Source: CAVVGZ01 sp963747965
GTDB lineage: Bacteria; Chloroflexota; Anaerolineae; Anaerolineales; Anaerolineaceae
Assembly (NCBI GenBank): GCA_963747965.1
Contig: CAVVGZ010000009.1
Coordinates: forward strand, 1-64,000
DNA length: 64,000 nucleotides
Direction: 5' to 3'
The position numbers and the translations under genes were made by a program. The first letter of the stretch is position 1. Each line of letters starts with the position of its first letter. The notes below the pieces were generated by a model. The model made no database searches. It was not told the DNA's origin and saw only the letters and a list, made by a program, of their open reading frames with translations. This document shows, piece by piece, positions 42,698-53,022 of this stretch.

Positions 42698-45205
42698 TTA
42701 CTTCTCGAAAGCAGCGATTTCTCGCAGTTCTCCAGAAGGAGTCTTGACAAGGTAGTATGGCAGCCATAAGACTCCACTCAACTCAAGGAAAATATCCTTT
42801 TTAAGCGGGCTGAGTGGGATTTCTGTGATTCGGTTAGCTGCATCTGCCCATTTATCTTTTAGCTCTTGCAGTGAGTCTTTATATTCCTTATCCAGGTCAC
42901 TCAAATCCTTTTCAAGCATTTCCTTTTCCTGCTTTTCCTGTTCCAGGTTGCCCTTCGCCTGGGATGTTAGCCTGCGCTTGGTCATCGATGATGAGATACT
43001 CTTCTTACGCTTGGATAACAAGCTGAATAACAACTCCCCATGGGTTCCCAATTCTTCCATCTTTCGTTTTCCAAGCTCATTTTCGGCTTCATCCACCTCC
43101 ATCTCTTGCCTGTCAACCTTGCGTTGAATCGCCTTGATTTTATCTTCATATTTTTTAATAATGGGCTTCTGTTCAGCCATAATGGCATCATCCAAGGCTT
43201 TCCTGTAGCGCTTTTGAAAATCTTCCTCGGATTCATTAAGTTTATAATACACTTTCAAATCCTCATTTGCCTTGATTTGAACAGTACCGGTACGGTAAAT
43301 CCAATCGATGAAATCGTTTTGCATAGATTTAAGCTGGCGATCGTTAGACAACCAGACTGGAAGCACAGCATATCCCTGGTTTGGAATTGGCTGGCGGTCA
43401 ATTTTTTCCGGGAGAATATTCTTCCACGAATAGGTCGGCCAATCCAGCATACCTCCTGCAAAGTCATCCACAAGTGCAGTTACCCGCTTCACATAATCCA
43501 CTCCATAACGGTTGGAAATGTAGCGTACCTGGGCTTGGGAAAGGAGAGCTGGTTGGTAAATAATTCCTTCCGCTTCCGGGGATCCTTCGATATCCATTTG
43601 GTTGTTAGAAATTGCTTTTGCTATTCCTATTTCATTGGATAAGAAATATTCATCAACCCCGGGTGGAACCGCTGGCTTCGTTTTATAGTATTTGCTGGAG
43701 ACAACCCCGGATGATGTCCTCACTGGTGCAGGTTGGGCGGCGCCGGTTTTCATATCAACGGGTGAATCCTTGGGTGTGGGTGTTGCCGCTTCCTGGGCTA
43801 TGCCTGCGTTGAGCAGCCTGTTCAGAGCGGGAATCTGGTTTGGGGTAAGAGGGCCGGCCAGGTAGTTCATCGCCCACCTTGTTTGGAAAACCGCCGGTTT
43901 GGATTCGTGGACATTATGCATCAGGAAAACCCGTTTTCCCAACCCTGAAATCATTTTGTCAACCTCGCCGATATCCAGGGTACCGCCAGTGTTCTGCAGG
44001 CCGTCCAGCAGACGCATCTTATCCCGCTCCGTTTGCAGCCGGCCGATCATCCAGGTGCCCATATTCGAGAGGGCTTTGTAATCCAGGTCAACCGGGTTCT
44101 GCGTAGCCAGGACAAGACCAATGCCAAATGCACGGGCCTGCTTGAGCAGCCGCAGCAGAACACCCCGCGAGGGTGGATTCTGAACAGGGGGCAGGTAGCC
44201 TAATACTTCATCAAAATAAACCAGGGCCCTCAATCCGCTGGTTCCTCTTTGAGATCGCATCCAGGTCTCGATGGAAGCAAATAACAGGGTCACGAAAAAC
44301 ATGCGCGTGCTGTCATCCAGGTGTGCCAGGTAAAATATGCTGTGGCGCGGTTTACCTTCCGGGGTGTACAAAAGCTGGCCAACATCCAGGGACTGTCCTT
44401 CCATCCATGTATTGAAGGAGGGAGACGCCAGGAAATTATTAAGCAGCATAGCCAGCTCAGTGCGGTCTTTGACCGGGAAGAAACTATCCAGGGGGAAAGC
44501 CCCCAGCCTTTCCATGGGAGGGTTCTGAACCTGCATGATCAGGTCCGTGAGGGTTAGGGATTTTCCCTGGCTCCAGGAATATTCCATCAGGTTGGAGAGC
44601 AAAATATGCTCGCGCGACCGCAGCGGGTCAATATCTGCCAGGCCGATAAGGTTCAATAAACCCGAGATTGTGCTGGAGATAAAATCACGCAGGGCTTCGC
44701 TGTTTTCCTTCCAGGGCATGTTTGGAACTTCAAAGGAAGCCATAATATTTATCGGAATCCCGGCAGTGGAACCGGGAGTATAGATCGCATAATCCACAGC
44801 CGATGATAGGGCAGTGATTTGTTCCGGGCCCAAACCCCAATCTGCCAATCCTTTTTTCCACATGGCTGCCGTTTCTGCGGCTTTTTCAGTTACGCTCTTG
44901 CCTTCCCGGCGCGCACTTTCAGCATCCATCCAGGGTTCAAAATCCTGCTGGGATAAGTTTGGAAAATGGAGCGCCAGGTTGGTCAAATCCCCCTTGGGAT
45001 CGACAATAATCGCCGGGTATCCCTGCAGGGCAGCTTCCTCAAGCAGGCCAATACCCAGCCCCGTTTTACCGGAACCAGTCATGCCGGTGATAACAGCATG
45101 GGTGGTCAGATCGGTAGGATCATAATAGAGGATTTCCTCCAACCCTTTACGGGCTGCCTGATCATATAACTTTCCGAGATAAAACATATTCTTATTGTCT
45201 GCCAT
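42698..45205 (-). CDS. HerA/DUF87-type ATP-binding protein
   Basis: An 835-residue HerA-like ATPase. Walker A is GMTGSGKTGLGIGLLEEAAL (residues about 40-59). The strand IIVDPKGDLTNLALHFPN follows, Walker B is ALVYFDEVLGYLPPVQNPPS, and the sensor region is ARAFGIGLVLATQNPVDLDY. The HerA/FtsK-like core is followed by GKRVFLMHNVHESKPAVFQT and a long charged coiled coil (about 660-800). The relatives are bacterial DUF853/HerA proteins, thought to translocate DNA or act with nucleases. No NurA is nearby. AGGAGGAAAGATATCAGA precedes the start. Confidence 0.85.
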   Translation of the reverse strand: MADNKNMFYLGKLYDQAARKGLEEILYYDPTDLTTHAVITGMTGSGKTGLGIGLLEEAALQGYPAIIVDPKGDLTNLALHFPNLSQQDFEPWMDAESARREGKSVTEKAAETAAMWKKGLADWGLGPEQITALSSAVDYAIYTPGSTAGIPINIMASFEVPNMPWKENSEALRDFISSTISGLLNLIGLADIDPLRSREHILLSNLMEYSWSQGKSLTLTDLIMQVQNPPMERLGAFPLDSFFPVKDRTELAMLLNNFLASPSFNTWMEGQSLDVGQLLYTPEGKPRHSIFYLAHLDDSTRMFFVTLLFASIETWMRSQRGTSGLRALVYFDEVLGYLPPVQNPPSRGVLLRLLKQARAFGIGLVLATQNPVDLDYKALSNMGTWMIGRLQTERDKMRLLDGLQNTGGTLDIGEVDKMISGLGKRVFLMHNVHESKPAVFQTRWAMNYLAGPLTPNQIPALNRLLNAGIAQEAATPTPKDSPVDMKTGAAQPAPVRTSSGVVSSKYYKTKPAVPPGVDEYFLSNEIGIAKAISNNQMDIEGSPEAEGIIYQPALLSQAQVRYISNRYGVDYVKRVTALVDDFAGGMLDWPTYSWKNILPEKIDRQPIPNQGYAVLPVWLSNDRQLKSMQNDFIDWIYRTGTVQIKANEDLKVYYKLNESEEDFQKRYRKALDDAIMAEQKPIIKKYEDKIKAIQRKVDRQEMEVDEAENELGKRKMEELGTHGELLFSLLSKRKKSISSSMTKRRLTSQAKGNLEQEKQEKEMLEKDLSDLDKEYKDSLQELKDKWADAANRITEIPLSPLKKDIFLELSGVLWLPYYLVKTPSGELREIAAFEK

Positions 45206-45452
45206 TCTGATATCTTTCCTCCTGCAGGTTGTATTTGATTATCCTCTGCATTTTAATTATAGTGGTATCACTAATTTACTTCAACTGCATCATGGTTAAT
45301 ATGAATTTTCGCCATCAACCTCAGGAGAGAAATTCAATCTGGATAGTCCAGGGCGAGATAACCACTGGTACCAGAGACTGGGCAGCCAGGTAAGGTAAAA
45401 TATCATTATCATAGAACAAACTCTGGAAAAAATACAAGGAAGGAAGGTATCC

Positions 45453-46028
45453 ATGGCTTCAGATTTGGAAACAATTCAGAACTATATTAATGATTTCAAG
45501 TTAACCTTAGAACGCATACCGCCAGAATCCATTACATCGGTAATCCAGGTATTAAGAAAAGCCAGGGACAACAAGAAACATGTTTTCTCATTTGGAAACG
45601 GCAGCAGCTCCGGGACAGCAGATGTTTTGGGTGTGGCTTATGGTAAAGGAGTCCTGAAATATTCCCGTCTCCCCGGCAGACCGTCTTTACGGCTGATCAG
45701 CCTTTCCTCCAACATGCCGCTCTTCTCTGCCTGGGCGAATGATTCCGCTTATGAGGTTGTGTTTTCTGAGCAGCTTCTCAGCATGGGGGATGCCGGGGAT
45801 GTAGCGATTGGAATCAGTGCCAGCGGAAATTCTCCCAACGTTATTAAAGGGTTACAGACTGCCCGCCAGATGAATATGACAACCATCGGCTGGACAGGAT
45901 TTGATGGCGGAAAAATGAAGGAGTTCTGTGATATTTGTTTTGCTGTCCCATCCAGCAATATGGAGCACATTGAAGATATCCACATGATCCTTAATCACAT
46001 CATCCTCCACTGTCTGCGAAATGAATAA
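45453..46028 (+). CDS. SIS-domain sugar isomerase, GmhA/DiaA-like
   Basis: A 191-residue sugar-isomerase-fold protein. The phosphosugar-binding motifs FSFGNGSSSGTADVLGVAYG and AIGISASGNSPNVIKGLQTA and the C-terminal EHIEDIHMILNHIILHCLRN match phosphoheptose isomerase (GmhA) and DiaA. The catalytic set of GmhA cannot be confirmed by eye. A link to the polysaccharide genes further right is possible. The start follows GGAAGGAAGGTATCC. Confidence 0.8.
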   Translation: MASDLETIQNYINDFKLTLERIPPESITSVIQVLRKARDNKKHVFSFGNGSSSGTADVLGVAYGKGVLKYSRLPGRPSLRLISLSSNMPLFSAWANDSAYEVVFSEQLLSMGDAGDVAIGISASGNSPNVIKGLQTARQMNMTTIGWTGFDGGKMKEFCDICFAVPSSNMEHIEDIHMILNHIILHCLRNE

Positions 46029-46055
46029 AAAGAGCTGCCCTGGACAGGACAGCTC
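46025..46055 (-). terminator. Terminator of the decaheme cytochrome gene
   Basis: GAGCTG and CAGCTC close a stem with inner pairs TCCTG/CAGG-like, followed by TTTTTATT on the minus strand. It overlaps the last codons of the SIS gene. Confidence 0.6.
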
Positions 46056-46078
46056 ATAATCGAAAACAACTATAACTA

Positions 46079-48317
46079 TCAGGGGCGAACCAATTTGGAG
46101 AACTCTTCCACCGGTGATTTCTCGTTCAGGGATTCAATAGAGTCATAAAGACCTTGCAGGATATATACTGCATTATGAGTATACGCCCCGGGATCTTTCA
46201 TGGACGTATTGTAATTATATGCAGCCACTAATAAGTTGGGGTGTCAAGGATTTATATTGGTTATGGAGGATTGCCTCTCCGCCGATCCAGCGGTACCATT
46301 AGCATTGGTATCAACGAAGAAGTACGGATAGCGGTCCGGTGAGTAGATAATGGGTGTGCCGGCAACATCAGCAGCATAAGCCTGAATGCTTTGTAAAGGA
46401 CTTCCTGTACACCACTCGATTTCTTCTTCAGACCTTCTGTCACATTGCCATCTCCGTCATAATCGCCAACCGACTTCATGCGGATCGTGCCGGGATCATC
46501 CACTCCATGGCAGGTCTTGCAGGATGCGGTATCAATACCCAGCTGATGGGCATCATGGCAGTCTGCACAGGCATTGTATTCTGGCACATGTGCAAATGGA
46601 CCCGCATAATTCTTTGCCCTCATACTGGTAACATACCCTCTGCTTCAGATCCAAACAAAGTTGCCCCGGCTGCAAAGTAATGAACATTGACATCAGAAGC
46701 TGAGTAATCCGCATGACAGTATCCGGTTCGGCAGCTACCAACGCCCTATTGACGATGCTGTAGACATGGCGACCCTGGTGGCAGTTCAGGCACAGGTTTG
46801 ATTCTGGTTTCCCTTCAAATCCTAACATCGCGCCGTTCGGGAATTTCTACCGATTCCATGTTGATAGAGCGTAAAGGTGGTCAGGTCGGTATGGCAGGTT
46901 TCACACTGCAGCCCGTCAGATACTTGGCCACCGCAATATTCGTCCCATACTTGATATACTCGGGGAGTCCTGTCGCACTGTGGCATTTGGCACAATCCGG
47001 CTGGGACTTCACCTTCAGCATCCCAGTCGCGGAAAGCCAGTCGATGATCCATCAAAATGGCCGGGATCGGTGCGGTAGGCAGCTGCCAGATCAACCGGGG
47101 CAGCGACTTTGGTGTTGAGGTCAGAGATGGAGTCATACAGCAGTTCGAGGATGTATTTGCCATTGTGGGCATATGCACCCGGGTCCTTGACGGAAACCTG
47201 GTAGTTGTAAGCCGCTTTCAGCAGGCGGGGTGTCCAGGTTTTGTAAGCATTAGGAAAGACAGCTTCATCTTCTGTGATCTTCCCATCAGCATTGGTATCC
47301 GTAAACCAGTATGGATAAGCCGCGACATCATATCCGATGCCAGCGCCGGCTATCTCGGTGGCGTATGCCTGGACATTTTTCAGTAGATTCTCCCGCATCG
47401 TGGCAATTTCATCACTCGATCGGTTCATCAATAACCCCGTCGCCGTCATAATCACGCTGGGAGGAGATCATGCGAATATTTTTAACATCGTCCACGGTGG
47501 CCACACCGCTATGGCAGGTGGCGCATTCGGTAAGCTTTAACTCCAGCGAATGGGAATCGTGGCAGTCATTGCACTCGGTGATGTCAGCAGCATGCCCAAA
47601 TAAGGCATCATAGGTATTGCCTTCATATTCATAGCCACCTTTTACCATTGTCCCGTAGCGGGTTGCTGCAGCAGCATAATAGTGAATATTGATGAACCCA
47701 AGGTCGGCAGATACGGTGTCTTCATCAGCCACTGCCGCTTTTTCGATGGCAGCATTTACATGATAGGTGGAAGCCTCTCCCTGGTGGCAGGTCATGCAGA
47801 CGGCGTCGTCACCCAAACCCGAAATGGTAACCGGGACCATCTCTCCGGCTTCATTGGCCTGCATGTGGGGGAATGCTACTGAATCCATCACCAGCGTAGC
47901 GTCATTGTGGCAGGCGACACAGGTGATCACTTCACCCACAGCCGGGGCTTCATCGACAACCCCTGCTTCACTGCCATCGGCTCCTACAAAATCCTGAAAT
48001 CCGCTGCTGAACTGTGGCATTGGGCGCAAGCTGCTTCAACAACTGCGGGGATCGTCTTCATTCCAATGGTTGAATGCTTCTGCTGTTTCATCGGAGTGCC
48101 CGGATCCTTCCCATTTCTCGAGGAATGGAACCTCTACAGGTGGTGCCTCAGGTGCGGGGCATGGTTCTGCCGGCGGGCAGACCTGGGTTGCCACAGCTTG
48201 CACGGCGGCTTCCGCTGCTTCCGGCGGAACCGTCGTTCCGCTGCAGGCAGCCAGGGTTGCCCCAATTAAGAGCAGAATTCCTATGACCCATAAATATACA
48301 ACGGGTGATTTCCTCAT
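46079..48317 (-). pseudogene. Decaheme c-type cytochrome lipoprotein, several frameshifts
   Basis: A lipoprotein signal (lipobox LAAC, Cys25) after TAAGGAGGAATCT is followed by ten CxxCH haem motifs read in several frames. First half: CAQCH, CVACH, CMTCH, CNDCH, CATCH. Second half: CAKCH, CETCH, CLNCH, CADCH, CKTCH. The halves are repeats: each ends with a DYDGDG segment and a closing block, KAAYNYQVSVKDPGAYAHNG in the first and VAAYNYNTSMKDPGAYTHNA in the second. Shifts lie near 48035, 48007, 47430, 47060, 46910, 46830, 46720 and 46630. The total of about 746 codons would be one surface multihaem protein. Extracellular or cell-surface electron transfer is inferred. Whether it is broken in the organism or only in this assembly is open. 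Confidence 0.75.
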
Positions 48318-48406
48318 AGATTCCTCCTTAATATTTTTTTGCAATATCTTCAAACAAATACTAATCCCAATCTGAAAATATATATTTACAAATTACACTA
48401 TTTTTA

Positions 48407-48435
48407 ATTATACAAAAAAATCAAGATTAAATCAA
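48407..48435 (-). promoter_or_regulatory. Promoter of the decaheme cytochrome gene
   Basis: On the minus strand, TTGATT (48430-48435) and TATAAT (48407-48412) are 17 bases apart. A direct repeat ATCAAGATTAA/ATCAAGATTAA overlaps the -35 side and may be a regulator site. The leader is about 85 bases long. Confidence 0.6.
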
Positions 48436-48796
48436 GATTAATAATGTCACATTTTTTGTCATATTGGTCGGGTTACACTTATCACAGGGATTTAAGGGGG
48501 TTATATTTGCAAATAACCGGTCTATTGCCAGATGGAAAAATTTGGCTCGGTTTCAACCCGCCTCACTTTCACGATCTGCCTGGTTACAATATATACTGTA
48601 TCAACCGGTAGTCATTATTACCAGGAACTTGATCACCATTTATTGGATGGGTCATGTGAAAATTTGGTTGATTCAAAACCAGGATATTGTTGGGAGTGTG
48701 TGAGATCAGGGCGAATTGGTAACAATTCTCCTGGTTTTTGATAAAATGAAATAAAGAACTACCAACGATCTTAATCCAGCATAGAAAGCGAGATGA
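48436..48796. other. Intergenic stretch with a small dyad
   Basis: No gene is supported. GAATTG and CAATTC flank GTAA at 48713-48728, followed by TCCTGGTTTTTG; it could be an operator or weak hairpin before the glycosyltransferase gene. Confidence 0.3.
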
Positions 48797-49837
48797 ATGT
48801 TCATGAAGGTGATCATTCAAATCCCATGTTTCAATGAAGAAGAATCGCTGCCCATTACCTTAGCAGAGCTCCCCAGGCAGTTAAATGGGGTGGACGAGGT
48901 GGAATGGCTGGTAATAAACGACGGAAGCAGCGACCGAACTGTTGAGGTTGCCATTGCTCAAGGGGCACACCACGTTATTTCGCATTATAAAAATCTCGGT
49001 TTAGCCCAGACGTTCATTTCGGGAATCAGTGCATGTATTTTTTTTGGCGCAGATATCATTGTTAATACAGATGCAGACAACCAGTACTGTGCTGCAGATA
49101 TCCAGAAGTTGATTGACCCCATCCTAAAGGGCGATGCCGAATATGTAATTGGCACCCGTCCCATCGATGAAATCGTCCATTTCTCCCCTATAAAGAAGAA
49201 ACTGCAAAAATTTGGCAGCTGGATTGTTAGAAAATTGAGTCAGACCAATGTTGAAGATGCTCCCAGCGGTTTCCGGGCTATTACCCGCAACGCAGCAACT
49301 CACCTGCATGTATTTAATCGCTACACATACACCATTGAAACCGTCATACAGGCCGGGCGGATGAACCTGCCCACCATCTCAGTGCCTATCCGCACCAACC
49401 AGGATCTGCGCTCATCACGTCTCATTTCAAGCATTCCGGCCTATTTACAGCGCTCTTTTGCCACAATTGTCCGTTCATTCATGACCTATGAACCACTCCG
49501 TTTTTTTGTGGCACCCGGCTTATTCTTGTTCCTGTGTACATTTATTATCGGACTGCGCTTCTTTTACTTTTTCTTCATTGGAGATGGCGCCGGTCATATC
49601 CAATCTTTGCTGTTCTCAATTGTCCTATTCATTCTTGGGGCAGTTATGGTTATTGTTGGATTAATAGGTGACCTGATTGGTGTAAACCGAAAGCTGCTGG
49701 AGGACCTGGATTACCGTTTAAAGCAGACCCAATCACTTTTGGAGGAGAGCCTGTTGTCCACTTCCATCCATCAGAAAGTATTCTCAAGGGCATACCTCAC
49801 ATACAGCATCCGCTTGCAAGAATTGGATAAAAAATAG
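48797..49837 (+). CDS. Family 2 glycosyltransferase, membrane-bound
   Basis: A 346-residue GT-A glycosyltransferase. It has the opening VIIQIPCFNEEESLPITLAE, the nucleotide-sugar motif WLVINDGSSDRTVEVAI, a DADNQY motif for metal binding, and APSGFRAITRNAA. Two C-terminal membrane helices (about 233-257 and 268-293) resemble the polyprenyl-phosphate mannosyl/glucosyl transferases (GtrB/DPM1-like), which charge undecaprenyl phosphate. The start could also be the Met at 48803. It begins the polysaccharide cluster. Confidence 0.85.
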   Translation: MFMKVIIQIPCFNEEESLPITLAELPRQLNGVDEVEWLVINDGSSDRTVEVAIAQGAHHVISHYKNLGLAQTFISGISACIFFGADIIVNTDADNQYCAADIQKLIDPILKGDAEYVIGTRPIDEIVHFSPIKKKLQKFGSWIVRKLSQTNVEDAPSGFRAITRNAATHLHVFNRYTYTIETVIQAGRMNLPTISVPIRTNQDLRSSRLISSIPAYLQRSFATIVRSFMTYEPLRFFVAPGLFLFLCTFIIGLRFFYFFFIGDGAGHIQSLLFSIVLFILGAVMVIVGLIGDLIGVNRKLLEDLDYRLKQTQSLLEESLLSTSIHQKVFSRAYLTYSIRLQELDKK

Positions 49838-50337
49838 AAATCCCGTTACACCGTGTTGTTTTTATTTTCCATAAGACAACCCGGCAAAAGCCGTACCGTT
49901 CCTATACGATTGGAAAACCTGATGCGGATAGGTCACTCTTATGGCTCCCTTTTGAGGGCTTCCTGATTTGCAAACCCGGATTAATTATTAAACGAATCAT
50001 CATCTAACTATCTTTTCTCCCCGCCTGTTATTGATAAGCCACCCAAATATTTCTTCATAGGCTTGTATCGTCAAGATCACCGGTTGGAATTTTTTCCAAC
50101 CAGGCGCCGGGCGAATGACACATCCATTCATTCTAACCGTCTCATCCTCGATAATTGATTTTATCTGAGATGGCAATTCATCCTTTCTCAAGCCAGGGTG
50201 CATTTGGATGATTTTCAGCACTCAATCTGGAAGAGTGGGTTTTGATTGCATAGAACCGTCGGTTGTGTTTAGGAAACAGGGATAGCCAATTATCCAGATT
50301 CCTTCGTAAATGAATTACATGAGATAAATCTTGGTAT
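49838..50337. other. Intergenic stretch, one doubtful small ORF
   Basis: Between the GT2 gene and the membrane protein gene only the 73-codon GTG-started frame at 50000-50221 (minus) is a candidate. No terminator or RNA gene could be identified. Confidence 0.3.
50000..50221 (-). CDS. Doubtful small hypothetical protein
   Basis: A 73-residue reading (MLKIIQMHPGLRKDELPSQI, ending WLINNRRGEKIVR) with a protein-like composition. The start codon is GTG, and no ribosome site is evident. It lies downstream of the large membrane protein on the same strand. I do not recognise it; it could be the tail of a decayed gene. Confidence 0.25.
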   Translation of the reverse strand: MLKIIQMHPGLRKDELPSQIKSIIEDETVRMNGCVIRPAPGWKKFQPVILTIQAYEEIFGWLINNRRGEKIVR

Positions 50338-53022
50338 CTATCGACAAATTTGCTCAATTCCAGCGGTTCTGGTCAAATACAAACCCTCCTCCGGTAGAAT
50401 CACAGATACCGCATCAATACCACCAAAGGCGGAGCATCCTATCACAATTGCCGTTTTCCCGTTCAAGTACACATCCGGCCAGGGTTCTTCATAGGGAAGC
50501 AGGACATTCATGGTTGGTTTATACGGACCGATAAGTTCAAAGGTGATGCGTGGATAATCATATACCACCCTCCGCATCCGGGAGATATCTTCGCCCTCCC
50601 CGGCCCTGTAATACTGTGCATATATGAGCCGCCCTTCGATTACCGAGGTAGTGGGGAGATTAACATAGTTCAAATACTCTGCAGGAGTCATCCCGGCTAT
50701 ATTGGCTAACCTATCTACATCGATTCCTTGCAAGGTTTCAGCTTTCGACCTGGTTTGATATTTTTGCGGGAAGATCGTATCCGCCAGGGGGATCATGGAT
50801 CCAATTATCAGGAAGACTAAAAGCATGGGTGCAAAAGACTTGATTGGAAAACGGATATCCTTCGAGGGTTTGGCATGAATAGCTCGCTCCCTATCAAATT
50901 GTTGCTCAGAACCATTAACGATTTCCAGTAATGGATTGGTTATCCAATGGAAGAAGACCAGCAACCCCGTGCAAAAATATAACAAGATGACCCATTCGAT
51001 AGGCTGGGTATAACGGGAGGCTGAGGTCAGCGCAACTGCAGTGCCAGCGCTGTAAGCAAGATAGAAAAAGATGGGGAATATCCCGGCCAAAAAATCCGGC
51101 CGGACATTTTGGCTGATACCAGCTGCCAGCAAAGCCAATACAAAAAAGAGGGAAATATTCCCAAGAATCGTATCCCGTGGGGAACCCTGGTGGCTCTCTA
51201 AAAACACGGTAGCAGGGAAAATTATCGGACTGCCGGAAGGGCTGCCTGAAAGCAATGTTGGTAAGATCTGGACAGTATTGACAAAATTAAATACAAAATG
51301 CTCTCCAAGCAGATAGAAGATTGATTTTCCAGTTTGGTCCGCCTCATCATCTTCAAAGTCAACCGGCTGGGTTTCGATAAGTGTTTCTTCCTCATAGGCT
51401 TGTGGGGTAGCTTCAAGCGGCGTGAACTGCTCCGTCTGAATCTGAACTGGGCTATCGTTTTTATAAGTTGGTTCGGATTCGTCCGGGGACATTTTCCCAT
51501 ATCGCTCTTCGACAACCGAATGCTGCATTTTAAAAAGAAAATAAAAGGGAGTATCAATGGTCATCTGGCTTCTGACCATCCACGGCAGGATACTTGCCAG
51601 GGTAGCAGCACCAAAAACGATGGAATGAAAGACGGATGGTTTAATTGCAAACCGCATTCTCAGACAAATAGCCAATACCGATGCCGGCAGCAAAAACCAT
51701 GGATTGGTCCGTACAAGGGTGCTTAACCCAAAAAGACCGCCAGCCAGGACCAGGTTTATTGGATGGGCATTGGGATCCTTCAGCCATTTAATCATGAAAA
51801 GGCAAAATCCAGCCAGAAGTAAGGTGATAAATGGTTCGGTGAGTAAGGCTTTGACTGGCGACATCCAGGTATCAGCCGAGTAAAAAATGATATTCTTCTC
51901 GCGAAGAATTGTCAGAACCGCTAAAAGGATACCCAGGTATTGGCTGCGGTAGATTTTACCAATCAAAAAATAAATAACCGGGATTAAGGCAAGTACCAGG
52001 ATTTGGTAGAAAATCATGCGGTCATAATATTGCCCGCCAATCAACCGGAAAAGCATTACAGCGAATACATAAAACGGGTTGTCAATATAATCGCCATTAT
52101 TCAATCCCTGTCCGATCACGGCCAGCTGTCCGGGCAGGTCAAAGCGGGTTGGATCAGATGCCGGAACGTAATCGCCATTAGGGGGAAATGGGCCGATTCG
52201 ATAATAGCTGCTGCGCATCGGTTCATTCGACCATACCAGCACTGCTGCAATCCAGATAATCACAGCAATCAACAAAGTACTTACCCGGATAAGATTGATC
52301 TGTTGATTTTGAGAGAGTATAAGTTTGCCAAATTGGTTAATTAACCAAACCTGTGCGGTAATCAAAAGGGCAACAAAAAGTTCCCGGTAAGTAATAAAAA
52401 TGGTTGGAGTGCGAATAGGATCATTATTTGTTCCAGCCCCATAGCCAGTCAAACTTATTAAGACCCACATAAGGCAAAAAATACCAAGCACAAATATAAA
52501 AAGAATCTTCTGAGGGCTTACCGACAATTTAATATTTTTATTCGCCTCACCTTTCTTGACAAGCACCAGGGCAATAATAAACTGCAATGCAACCAGGATG
52601 ACCCACCCCACAAATGGCTGAAGACGGATAAGATACCCGGTAAAACCTCCCCAGACGGCTGGTGAAATGAAGGAAAAGGCAATCACTGCTATCAGCAGGA
52701 TCTGAGCCGCCGCCAGCACGAGGAGATTGGTAATCTTCCTGTCCTCAATCCAGGCGAAGAATTGTGTATAAACTGCTTTTATCCGGCTGTTATTTGACCA
52801 GGCAAAATAAAAACATGAAAAGGCAAATAACAACCATAACAGGCTGAAAAGGATTTGCGGTAGGGAGAAGGTGTAGATAATCTGGTGGGATCCACTGGCA
52901 GGTGCGGCCAATAACAAAAAAACACCAATCAAACTTTCCAAACCTGCCAGGGTTAAAAAAACGGTTAGTATCCTTTTTTTATCCATTATTTTTTTGTTGA
53001 GAGAAATCTTCTCCAGGGTCAA
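50338..53022 (-). CDS. Large polytopic membrane protein, probable GT39/ArnT-like glycosyltransferase
   Basis: An 894-residue protein with about fifteen hydrophobic segments. It opens with several helices, has the acidic outside loop GYGAGTNNDPIRTPTIFITY after helix 6, and further helices up to about 510. An acidic Glu/Thr-rich loop (about 515-570) precedes a last set of helices, and a C-terminal outside domain follows. The layout fits C-type glycosyltransferases that use lipid-linked sugars; no family motif is certain. It starts inside the end of the sugar-transferase gene, and an internal start at 52986 (MDKKRILT) is possible. Confidence 0.55.
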   Translation of the reverse strand: MTLEKISLNKKIMDKKRILTVFLTLAGLESLIGVFLLLAAPASGSHQIIYTFSLPQILFSLLWLLFAFSCFYFAWSNNSRIKAVYTQFFAWIEDRKITNLLVLAAAQILLIAVIAFSFISPAVWGGFTGYLIRLQPFVGWVILVALQFIIALVLVKKGEANKNIKLSVSPQKILFIFVLGIFCLMWVLISLTGYGAGTNNDPIRTPTIFITYRELFVALLITAQVWLINQFGKLILSQNQQINLIRVSTLLIAVIIWIAAVLVWSNEPMRSSYYRIGPFPPNGDYVPASDPTRFDLPGQLAVIGQGLNNGDYIDNPFYVFAVMLFRLIGGQYYDRMIFYQILVLALIPVIYFLIGKIYRSQYLGILLAVLTILREKNIIFYSADTWMSPVKALLTEPFITLLLAGFCLFMIKWLKDPNAHPINLVLAGGLFGLSTLVRTNPWFLLPASVLAICLRMRFAIKPSVFHSIVFGAATLASILPWMVRSQMTIDTPFYFLFKMQHSVVEERYGKMSPDESEPTYKNDSPVQIQTEQFTPLEATPQAYEEETLIETQPVDFEDDEADQTGKSIFYLLGEHFVFNFVNTVQILPTLLSGSPSGSPIIFPATVFLESHQGSPRDTILGNISLFFVLALLAAGISQNVRPDFLAGIFPIFFYLAYSAGTAVALTSASRYTQPIEWVILLYFCTGLLVFFHWITNPLLEIVNGSEQQFDRERAIHAKPSKDIRFPIKSFAPMLLVFLIIGSMIPLADTIFPQKYQTRSKAETLQGIDVDRLANIAGMTPAEYLNYVNLPTTSVIEGRLIYAQYYRAGEGEDISRMRRVVYDYPRITFELIGPYKPTMNVLLPYEEPWPDVYLNGKTAIVIGCSAFGGIDAVSVILPEEGLYLTRTAGIEQICR

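Noticed and set aside
46261..48353. Six separate small cytochrome or hypothetical genes at the decaheme locus
   Set aside because: Only one signal peptide, one ribosome site and one terminator exist, and haem motifs continue in order across the frame changes.
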